Source: Bacteroidales bacterium
GTDB taxonomy: Bacteria; Bacteroidota; Bacteroidia; Bacteroidales; VadinHA17
DNA: 5,735 nucleotides
Assembly: GCA_003520925.1 (NCBI GenBank)
Contig: DOTV01000090.1
Location: 1 to 5,735, forward strand
Reading direction: 5' to 3'
Under the pieces are notes generated by a model, which did no database searches, was not told the DNA's origin, and was given only the letters and a program-made list of their open reading frames with translations. The first letter of the stretch is position 1. Every line of letters starts with the position of its first letter. Below are positions 1 to 5,735 of the stretch, piece after piece. Position numbers and translations under genes: made by a program.

Positions 1-851
1 GCGGTAAGGAGTGTATCGTAATTCCAGTCATCAGGCATATCGTTCCCAAGTGCTTTAATATTACCTGTCATGAACCTTCCTGCCGAATTAAGCTTTCCTG
101 CCCTGATATATGAGACATCATAATCCCAGTAAAACTTTGCCCTGCCTTCATCCCTGAGTTTTTTCATGAAGGACAATTCGCAATTATTAAGGGCATTGAA
201 GCCGATGAAATGTACCTTGTCCCAGTATATTTCAGGAAGATTGCCACTCAGGTACTTTTCAGCAACATCCCTTAAAATCATTCCTTCATAGGCAAGATTT
301 CTGGCACGCAGCATACTCTTAAATCCGCCATAAAGATCATTCAGAAGAGACCATATTGAAATAAAACCTGTTTTTTGAGGGGATTGCTTTTCAGGTTCAA
401 AATTCTTCCAGAACTTCTTTATAATTTCAGCCTGCTCCCTGTCGATATCTCCGAACTGATAATCTATATCCTTGAGATCCTGCACATTGCGAAAAAGAAC
501 CGAAGGCTTGGCCATATACTTGTCGATATCGTCGAAATCATTCAGAAGCATATCGCCCCAGAAATAAAATTCATCAAAGCTCTCAGCAGATTTATTTAAT
601 TCCCGGTACACTTTATATAGCTCGAAAAGAAGAATCTCATTTTCGGCTACAGTGAGTTCAGAAAATGAGCCGAAGAATTCATTTATTGTCAAGATTGAAG
701 GACTCCATACCGGTCTGTCAAGCAGGGCTGCATAATATTTGAGAAAATAAAGCCCGGCACGCCGGCTTGGAAAAACCAGACAATGGTTCCTGATGTCACC
801 ACCGTTCTCTTCGTAAAGAAGTTTTGCTATACGTTGCAGAAAATAAACCAT
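1..851 (-). CDS. addB: AddB-like exonuclease subunit, PD-(D/E)XK nuclease family (partial, N-terminal 283 residues)
   Basis: This is the N-terminal part of the Bacteroidetes AddB-like protein, partner of AddA in double-strand break end resection. It is open from ATG at 851 to the left edge, giving 283 codons. An in-frame TAA lies two codons upstream, so the start is well bounded; no clear ribosome binding site is seen. Recognisable family segments, in order, are VFPSRRAGLYF (about residues 26-36), SPSILTINEFF (50-60), FYFWGDMLLNDFDDIDKYM (95-113) and FIGFNALNNCE (215-225). No Walker A motif (GxxGxGKT) occurs in the visible part, consistent with AddB-type subunits whose helicase fold is not a working motor. 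In this family the nuclease domain and iron-sulfur cysteines lie near the C-terminus, which is outside the window, so their integrity cannot be judged. The full protein would be expected at roughly 900-1000 residues. It is the third gene of the leftward cluster, 45 bases after the radical SAM gene. The family call is firm; the symbol rests on analogy with AddAB. Confidence 0.88.
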   Translation of the reverse strand, partial: MVYFLQRIAKLLYEENGGDIRNHCLVFPSRRAGLYFLKYYAALLDRPVWSPSILTINEFFGSFSELTVAENEILLFELYKVYRELNKSAESFDEFYFWGDMLLNDFDDIDKYMAKPSVLFRNVQDLKDIDYQFGDIDREQAEIIKKFWKNFEPEKQSPQKTGFISIWSLLNDLYGGFKSMLRARNLAYEGMILRDVAEKYLSGNLPEIYWDKVHFIGFNALNNCELSFMKKLRDEGRAKFYWDYDVSYIRAGKLNSAGRFMTGNIKALGNDMPDDWNYDTLLT

Positions 852-863
852 ACTTTAATATTA

Positions 864-911
864 GTCTTGCAGTCTTGCGGTCTTGCCGTTACGCCCTTAC
901 GCCTTTATGCC
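864..911. repeat. Degenerate 8-base tandem repeat, six units
   Basis: On the plus strand six consecutive 8-base units can be read: GTCTTGCA (864), GTCTTGCG (872), GTCTTGCC (880), GTTACGCC (888), CTTACGCC (896) and TTTATGCC (904). A seventh, weaker unit TTTATAAA follows at 912-919. The first three differ only in the last base; the others drift towards TTTATGCC. The array covers the stop codon and last codons of the radical SAM gene and most of the 45-base gap before addB. Read on the minus strand, the first three units each carry a TAA, and because the period is 8 these fall in three different frames. There are no spacers, so it is not a CRISPR array. I do not recognise a named repeat family. 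Confidence 0.85.
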
Positions 912-1874
912 TTTATAAAGCCTGCCCTGCCATGTGTCAAGCTCTTCAAGTCTTTTTTCAATTAATCCTACTATTTGATCCGTCCTTTTCTTACCCCATA
1001 CCTCCCTTGTCAGAAATCGCGGAGGAGCCTCTCCCGAAAACCTTTCTACCACGATACAGGGATTTAGCCTTTCCAGAAATTTTATTATAAAACCCAGGTA
1101 ATCATCCCATGAAAAAATTTCAAAGTCCGAAGGATTGCTTTTATATTCTTCTTCCATTCTTGTTCCTTTGATTATCTGAAGCTGGTGGAACTTTACACTT
1201 TTCAGCGGCAGTTCAGAAATTATTTCTGCCTGATCGAGCATTTCTTCCCGTTTCTCTCCGGGGAGTCCGAAAATGAAATGAGCTCCTGTATTGAGACCTC
1301 TTGAAGCAGATGCTTGAAGTGCGTCAACAGCATCTTTGAAAGTGTGTCCCCGGTTAATCCTTGTCAGTGTCTTGTCATAACAAGATTCTATGCCGTATTC
1401 CAGGAGCAAAATGCATCTTTCCGAAAGTTCCTTGAGCAGATCAAGTATCTCACTGTTTATGCAGTCAGGTCTGGTTCCTATGACAAGCCCCTTGATGTCT
1501 TTATGCTTCAGCGCCTCATTATAAAGCCTGGATAAAGTGCCCGTTGAAGCATAGGTATTTGAATATGCCTGGAAATATGCCAGGTATGATCCGGCCCTTC
1601 TGTATCTCTTCCTGTGAAACTCAATTCCCTCGTCAATCTGTTCTGTAACTGATTTTGAAGGAAGGCAATATGATGGATTGAAAGCTTTATTGTTACAATA
1701 AGTACATCCACCGGTACCTTTTGATCCATCCCTGTTCGGACAGGTAAATCCGGCATCAATGGAGACCTTTTGCATCCTTTTACCGTACATTTTTTTAAAG
1801 TACTCGGAAAATGCGTTGAACCTACGTTCATGTCCCCATGGGTAAACAGTTGATATTTTCGTTCTTTCTTCCAT
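897..1874 (-). CDS. TIGR01212/YhcC family radical SAM protein
   Basis: A 325-residue protein of the TIGR01212 family (E. coli YhcC), near the usual family length of about 300-330. The iron-sulfur cluster site is in the segment CPNRDGSKGTGGCTYC, with Cys45, Cys57 and Cys60 in a C-x11-C-x2-C spacing like that of Elp3-type radical SAM proteins. Other conserved stretches are IGTRPDC (132-138), LLLEYGIES (156-164), IFGLPGE (201-207) and a C-terminal APPRFLTREVW (283-293). The protein should be cytosolic and should cleave S-adenosylmethionine, but its substrate is not established. The ATG at 1874 shares its A with the TGA stop of the upstream AddA gene (TGATG), so translational coupling is likely and no separate promoter or ribosome binding site is visible. 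The last residues (about GIKA) and the TAA stop at 897-899 are encoded by an 8-base tandem repeat. The family is certain; any link to DNA repair is inferred only from position. Confidence 0.95.
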   Translation of the reverse strand: MEERTKISTVYPWGHERRFNAFSEYFKKMYGKRMQKVSIDAGFTCPNRDGSKGTGGCTYCNNKAFNPSYCLPSKSVTEQIDEGIEFHRKRYRRAGSYLAYFQAYSNTYASTGTLSRLYNEALKHKDIKGLVIGTRPDCINSEILDLLKELSERCILLLEYGIESCYDKTLTRINRGHTFKDAVDALQASASRGLNTGAHFIFGLPGEKREEMLDQAEIISELPLKSVKFHQLQIIKGTRMEEEYKSNPSDFEIFSWDDYLGFIIKFLERLNPCIVVERFSGEAPPRFLTREVWGKKRTDQIVGLIEKRLEELDTWQGRLYKGIKA

Positions 1875-4800
1875 CAGGCAGAGACTATTTTATCTGCATC
1901 CACGTACCACAGATATGCTTCTGAAACATCATACCCCATCACATTAAGTATCTTCCTGTACTGCCTTATCTGGTTCAGGTTTGCCTGGTTCTCTTTCCCG
2001 AACTTGAAATCAATTATCGAAGTCCTTCCTTCCCTTATTATTACCCTGTCGGGACGCCTGGTTGTCGAATCTGGCATCAGCACCGGTGACTCATTCAGAA
2101 CCTGGTTTCCTTTATCAAACCAGTCCCTTACAACTGGCTGACTAATAAGATTTTTGATTTTATCTGCTATCATATTTCCGTAAGGTTCACTGATCAATCC
2201 TTCGATGACTTTCTTTCTCACCGCCGTCTCAACATCATCAGATGAGTTAATTTCACCAAATATCTCATGCATTAGCTTCCCGTAGTTTATTTTCTCGCGG
2301 GCCCCCGATTTATCACCATCAAAATAATCTTCCCAGTGAAGCCGGAGCTTAAGTGAACCTGCATTGTCATTCACAGGATAATTATCTATTCTTAGCCCGC
2401 CCGGAATAGCCTTCTCCTCATTGATACTCGTAAGAATACCCAGTTCAAAAACCTGAGCCGAAGGATCAAAATGATTGTGAAGAAAAGTGTCGGACCCGTC
2501 AGGATGACTACCTTTAAAAACAAGTGCATCCCTGATTACAGCTGCAATTCTGTTCTCAGTGCGGGGTTGGGCTGGAGCAAAACCGATAATTGCATTTACA
2601 GCACGTGTAAACGCAACATACAGAAGATTAATGTTGTCAAGGTATGCCGAGTATTTTTCCTCAAGGTACTGGCCGGCAAAGATTGTTTCATCAAGGTTTG
2701 CCCTGTACCTTACGGGTATGATTCCAAGTTTATTAAAAGGCTCAATACCGGGATTGACCCAAAGAAAATTTGTATGAAATGGTTTATGGTCGAGGTTCCA
2801 CGACAGAAATGGTAAAATTACAATACCGAACTCAAGTCCCTTTGATTTATGTACTGTCAGCACCTTCATAGAATCCTGCTGTTCAGGTACAGAAATTGAT
2901 TTTTTTATTCCTTCTGAATCCCACCACTCAAGAAATGAAGTAATTCCCGGGTCCCTTCCTGATGCATGGCAAATTACTGCATCCTGAAAACTGCTCAGAA
3001 ATGCGACATTGAAAGAATAGTTGCCAAGTCCGAAGAATCCTATAGTTTTCTCTGAAATATCCCATAATGTCAGAAATCTTATGCTGTCAAGGAATTCCAC
3101 ATAGCCTTCGGGGAAAAATCCTGCTGAAAATTCTATAAGATCATCCCCTTTCAACGGAATATCTCCTGCTTTTTCCTTTCCTGATGCAAGCAGGAAATAC
3201 CTAAGCATTAGAGCTCTGGCAATCATATCTTGGGGATTGTCGAGGACTTTAAGAACGGCGATAATGAAATTCACTGCCGGAGAATTAGCGAGAAGAAGTG
3301 ATTCGCCTGACACAATATTGAAATTATACCTCTCTCGTTTTTCGGAGGAGCACGACACACTGTAGTCTATTATCTTCTTCAATATCAGCGCACCCTCCTT
3401 ATTGTCCCTTGCAAGAATACCGATATCGGATGCCCTGTAGCCCTTGTCCTGAATTGATTCGATAACCTCCGGAAGACGCTTCAGAACCTCTTCCTGCCAT
3501 GATATCTCATCACTGTTTTCAATAAATTCAATTCTCACATACCCGTTCTCCTTTTTCCCGGGATCAATCTGCACGGCTTCAGAAAAGAGTTCCCGGAAAG
3601 CTGTTACAGGTTTATTATCTGATAACGAGGTATCTATCTGAAAAGGGATAATCGAAAAAAGGGAATTATTGAACCTTATAATTTCGGAACAGCTTCTGTA
3701 GTTAGTATTAAGAGGCTGTGACAAATAACGGACATTATCAACCTCTTTCTTAAGATCCCTGAGGATTCTCCAGTCGCTGTTCCGCCATCTGTAAATTGAT
3801 TGCTTGATGTCGCCGACCACAAGATTATCAAATCCCCTGGCCATGCTGTCATCGATAAGCTGCCTGAAGTTTTTCCACTGTATGACAGATGTATCCTGAA
3901 ATTCATCAATCATATAATTTTCAAAAGTATTTCCAACCTTCTCATAGATAAAAGGGGTCTGATCCTTTTCAGTGATCATGTATATCAGCTCGCCTGCGTC
4001 TGATAAAAGAAAGATGTTTTCATCCCTCGTGATCTGATGAACCTGGCTGAGAACATCGGATAATATCCCAAGTATATAAATATATGACAGGATAACATCA
4101 GCGGTCTTATAAAAGACAATGTTTTCATCAAAGTATTTAACAGTTTCTCCTACCGAATCTCCGAGGCCCTCCCGTATTGCTTCATCGAGCGGGGCAGCTG
4201 GTTCTCCCGATGACCAGCGTGGAGGGTTTCCCAATGCTGCCCTGACATACGAATTTGGAGGCCGGATCTCTCCTTTTGAAATTGACCGGATAAAGCTGGC
4301 GACTCCTTTACCTTTCTGGAAAAACATATCATCAGAGAGATTGTATAAGTCAATTATATTCTGAGATTTCAGGCCCTTCTCCCTTAATACAGTGCTGAAG
4401 GAAGATTTTATTGACCTCATCTGGTTTATATATGATTTTAACAGCTCTTTATCCTGAAGCCTATTCTTTTCCTCCTGTGAGAGCAGCTTGAACTTTTCAT
4501 TGAAAAGTTCAACTGCAAGTCCTGTTATACTTTTCCTCAAGTCCCAGGTTTTTCCTTCATCAATATTTGCCTTTGCGAAGTCCAGAAGCCAGTCCCTGAT
4601 ATTATTATCATAAGCTGCTGAAGCAATCATCCTGTCGACAGCGGTTGCAAGGATGTCTGTATGGTCGATTTCAATGTCGAAGCCTGAATTGAGACCAATA
4701 TCGCGAGCAAATGCCCTTACAATTTTCTGATAGAAACTGTCGATGGTGCTGATCGAAAACCTTGAAAAATCATGCAGGATTGAATAGAGTATCTCCTTTG

Positions 4801-5068
4801 CTTCCCTCCTAAGGGTTTCTTCTGATTTAGATGTCGACTTTTTAAGTTCATCGAGATATTTTGAATTCTCTCCGACAGCCAGCTTATTAAGCTCATCAAG
4901 GATGCGGCCTTTCATTTCGGCTGTAGCCTTATGGGTAAAAGTCACCGCAAGTATTTTCCTGTAGCTTAATTTCGATCTGAAAAGCTTTTCAAGATAAATG
5001 CCGGCCAGCTGATGTGTTTTACCTGAACCTGCTGAGGCACTATATATTGTTAATCTTCCGACGTCCAT
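1874..5068 (-). CDS. addA: AddA/RecB-like UvrD-family helicase-nuclease
   Basis: A 1064-residue SF1A helicase with a C-terminal RecB-type nuclease, the catalytic subunit of an AddAB-like complex that unwinds and degrades DNA from double-strand ends before RecA loading. The helicase motifs are complete: Walker A ASAGSGKT (11-18, Lys17), motif Ia LAVTFTHKATAEM (40-52), motif II IDEFQDT (387-393), motif III VVGDIKQSIYRWR (417-429), motif IV LNTNYRS (453-459), motif V VLTVHKSKGLEF (736-747) and motif VI LLYVAFTRA (815-823). The nuclease domain shows GKLMH (His934), RRPDRV (Asp1007), IDFKFG (Asp1020, Lys1022) and QIRQY (1033-1037), so both activities should be intact. It is somewhat shorter than Bacillus AddA (about 1230). 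The ATG at 5068 lies ten codons before the Walker A motif, and an in-frame TAA five codons upstream excludes an upstream extension. It is first in the leftward cluster and divergent from mnmA. The AddA versus RecB naming follows the AddB-like gene downstream. Confidence 0.95.
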   Translation of the reverse strand: MDVGRLTIYSASAGSGKTHQLAGIYLEKLFRSKLSYRKILAVTFTHKATAEMKGRILDELNKLAVGENSKYLDELKKSTSKSEETLRREAKEILYSILHDFSRFSISTIDSFYQKIVRAFARDIGLNSGFDIEIDHTDILATAVDRMIASAAYDNNIRDWLLDFAKANIDEGKTWDLRKSITGLAVELFNEKFKLLSQEEKNRLQDKELLKSYINQMRSIKSSFSTVLREKGLKSQNIIDLYNLSDDMFFQKGKGVASFIRSISKGEIRPPNSYVRAALGNPPRWSSGEPAAPLDEAIREGLGDSVGETVKYFDENIVFYKTADVILSYIYILGILSDVLSQVHQITRDENIFLLSDAGELIYMITEKDQTPFIYEKVGNTFENYMIDEFQDTSVIQWKNFRQLIDDSMARGFDNLVVGDIKQSIYRWRNSDWRILRDLKKEVDNVRYLSQPLNTNYRSCSEIIRFNNSLFSIIPFQIDTSLSDNKPVTAFRELFSEAVQIDPGKKENGYVRIEFIENSDEISWQEEVLKRLPEVIESIQDKGYRASDIGILARDNKEGALILKKIIDYSVSCSSEKRERYNFNIVSGESLLLANSPAVNFIIAVLKVLDNPQDMIARALMLRYFLLASGKEKAGDIPLKGDDLIEFSAGFFPEGYVEFLDSIRFLTLWDISEKTIGFFGLGNYSFNVAFLSSFQDAVICHASGRDPGITSFLEWWDSEGIKKSISVPEQQDSMKVLTVHKSKGLEFGIVILPFLSWNLDHKPFHTNFLWVNPGIEPFNKLGIIPVRYRANLDETIFAGQYLEEKYSAYLDNINLLYVAFTRAVNAIIGFAPAQPRTENRIAAVIRDALVFKGSHPDGSDTFLHNHFDPSAQVFELGILTSINEEKAIPGGLRIDNYPVNDNAGSLKLRLHWEDYFDGDKSGAREKINYGKLMHEIFGEINSSDDVETAVRKKVIEGLISEPYGNMIADKIKNLISQPVVRDWFDKGNQVLNESPVLMPDSTTRRPDRVIIREGRTSIIDFKFGKENQANLNQIRQYRKILNVMGYDVSEAYLWYVDADKIVSA

Positions 5069-5075
5069 AACCGGA

Positions 5076-5083
5076 TAAAGTTA
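5076..5083 (-). promoter_or_regulatory. Candidate -7 box for the addA operon
   Basis: Read on the minus strand the sequence is TAACTTTA, differing from the Bacteroidetes TAnnTTTG consensus only in the last base. It ends seven bases before the addA ATG, so the transcript would have little or no leader. No clear -33 TTTG is seen at the expected distance. It would drive the addA, radical SAM and addB genes, as no other promoter is apparent in the cluster. Confidence 0.4.
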
Positions 5084-5101
5084 GCCATTTTAATTAACTT
5101 T
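5077..5101. repeat. Inverted repeat between addA and mnmA
   Basis: AAAGTTA at 5077-5083 and TAACTTT at 5095-5101 are perfect 7-base inverted copies separated by an AT-rich 11-base spacer. Each arm lies inside the candidate -7 box of one divergent gene, so the symmetry may simply reflect back-to-back promoters. An operator for a dimeric regulator is an alternative, but no regulator gene is visible. Confidence 0.6.
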
Positions 5102-5102
5102 G
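5095..5102 (+). promoter_or_regulatory. Candidate Bacteroidetes -7 box for mnmA
   Basis: TAACTTTG matches the Bacteroidetes sigma-ABfr -7 consensus TAnnTTTG at every fixed position. It ends only four bases before the GTG start, so transcription would begin at or next to the start codon, giving a leaderless or nearly leaderless mRNA. No TTTG at the usual -33 position is visible, which weakens the call. A poorer alternative, TATATTG at 5043-5049 inside the addA coding region, would give a conventional leader. Confidence 0.5.
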
Positions 5103-5106
5103 CGCA

Positions 5107-5735
5107 GTGAAGAAAAGGGTTGTAATAGGTTTATCGGGAGGGGTAGATTCAAGTGTTGCGGCCTGGCTCCTGAAGGAAAGCGGGTATGATGTTGCTGGTC
5201 TGTTCATGAAGAACTGGCACGATACTACCGGCCTTCTTCAGAGCGACTGCCATTGGGAAGACGATATAATGTTTGCTGAAATGGTGGCCCGTAAACTTGA
5301 TATCCCGTTTTATTCAGTCGATCTCAGCGAACCATACAGGAAAAGGGTCGTTGATTATATGTTCTCTGAATATGAAAAAGGCCGAACCCCAAATCCTGAT
5401 GTCCTATGCAACAGGGAAATAAAATTTGACTCGTTTTCTGATGAGGCAAGGAAATTAGGAGGTGACTTTGTAGCAACAGGTCATTATTGCCGGAAGGAAG
5501 TCGCCGGAACGGAAGACAAAAGGATTTACAGACTGTTGTGCGGGAAAGATGAGAATAAGGATCAGAGTTATTTCCTTTGTCAGCTCAGCCAGGAGCAGCT
5601 TCGATATGCAGTGTTCCCAATTGGCCACCTTACAAAACCGGAAGTCCGGTCCCTCGCTGACAAACTTGGGTTGCCAACAGCCCGCAGGAAAGACTCCCAG
5701 GGTATCTGCTTTGTCGGAAGAGTGCATCTGCCAAC
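5107..5735 (+). CDS. mnmA: tRNA 2-thiouridine(34) synthase MnmA (partial, N-terminal 209 residues)
   Basis: MnmA (TrmU) adenylates and thiolates C2 of wobble uridine 34 in Glu, Gln and Lys tRNAs, using sulfur delivered from a cysteine desulfurase. The frame runs from GTG at 5107 off the right edge, 209 codons out of an expected 360-390. Visible signatures are the PP-loop SGGVDSS (10-16), FMKNW (about 35-39), GRTPNPDVLCNREIKF (92-107) with catalytic Cys101, ATGHY (123-127), KDQSYFL (151-157) and DSQGICFVG (198-206) with the persulfide-forming Cys201. Cys101 and Cys201 correspond to E. coli Cys102 and Cys199. The start is GTG because a TAA lies four codons upstream in frame and no ATG lies between it and the PP-loop. 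There is no clear Shine-Dalgarno sequence. The gene is divergent from addA with a 38-base gap and is functionally unrelated to it. The function call is very secure. Confidence 0.97.
   Translation, partial: MKKRVVIGLSGGVDSSVAAWLLKESGYDVAGLFMKNWHDTTGLLQSDCHWEDDIMFAEMVARKLDIPFYSVDLSEPYRKRVVDYMFSEYEKGRTPNPDVLCNREIKFDSFSDEARKLGGDFVATGHYCRKEVAGTEDKRIYRLLCGKDENKDQSYFLCQLSQEQLRYAVFPIGHLTKPEVRSLADKLGLPTARRKDSQGICFVGRVHLP

Noticed and set aside
864..911. Possible CRISPR array
   Set aside because: Units are 8 bases, directly adjacent and without spacers, and no cas gene is present.
911..920. CTTTATAAAG palindrome as a terminator after the radical SAM gene
   Set aside because: The perfect palindrome has no loop, is AT-rich, lies inside the coding end and is not followed by a T-run on the minus strand, so it is unlikely to terminate transcription.
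824..1090. Open frame of 88 codons on the plus strand, partly across the 8-base repeat
   Set aside because: It is antisense to the starts and ends of two well-supported genes. Its openness through the repeat is explained by the repeat lacking stops on that strand.
1508..1831. Open frame of 107 codons on the minus strand
   Set aside because: It is a shifted frame within the radical SAM gene, covering the region of the cluster cysteines in the real frame.
2471..2815. Open frame of 114 codons on the plus strand
   Set aside because: It is antisense to the part of addA that contains helicase motif VI. The translation has no recognisable domain and no promoter is seen.
5455..5727. Open frame of 90 codons on the minus strand
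   Set aside because: It lies entirely inside mnmA on the opposite strand, while the mnmA frame has conserved catalytic motifs throughout. The translation resembles no family I recognise.
1..5735. Defence island or new multi-gene system
   Set aside because: All four genes belong to known housekeeping families: AddAB repair, a YhcC-type radical SAM protein and MnmA. No toxin, transposase, integrase or phage gene is visible, so the AddAB-like pair is best read as normal recombination machinery.

Overview
The window looks like chromosomal core sequence from a Bacteroidetes bacterium, probably from the Bacteroidales or a related anaerobic group. Three things point there. The AddA-like and AddB-like proteins have the layout seen in that phylum. 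Start codons lack clear Shine-Dalgarno sequences. A match to the Bacteroidetes -7 promoter consensus TAnnTTTG sits just before a gene start. The assignment is from recognition of protein families, not from a database search.

Layout. Three genes run leftwards as an apparent operon: an AddA-like helicase-nuclease (5068 to 1874), a TIGR01212/YhcC-type radical SAM protein (1874 to 897, overlapping addA by one base), and an AddB-like exonuclease subunit (starts at 851 and leaves the window at base 1). A divergent gene, mnmA for tRNA 2-thiouridylase, starts at 5107 and leaves the window on the right. Only 38 bases separate the two divergent start codons. About 97% of the window is coding and there is no gene-free stretch over 50 bases.

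Function. The AddA-like and AddB-like proteins are expected to form the end-processing complex that resects double-strand DNA breaks for RecA-dependent recombination. AddA carries a complete set of SF1 helicase motifs and an intact RecB-type nuclease site. The radical SAM gene between the two subunits has no established role in this process. MnmA works in a separate pathway, thiolation of the wobble uridine of Glu, Gln and Lys tRNAs.

The most unusual structures are a degenerate 8-base tandem repeat covering the stop codon of the radical SAM gene and most of the gap before addB, and a compact divergent start region where a 7-base inverted repeat coincides with two candidate -7 boxes very close to both start codons. 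I found no mobile element, CRISPR array, RNA gene or obviously new multi-gene system.
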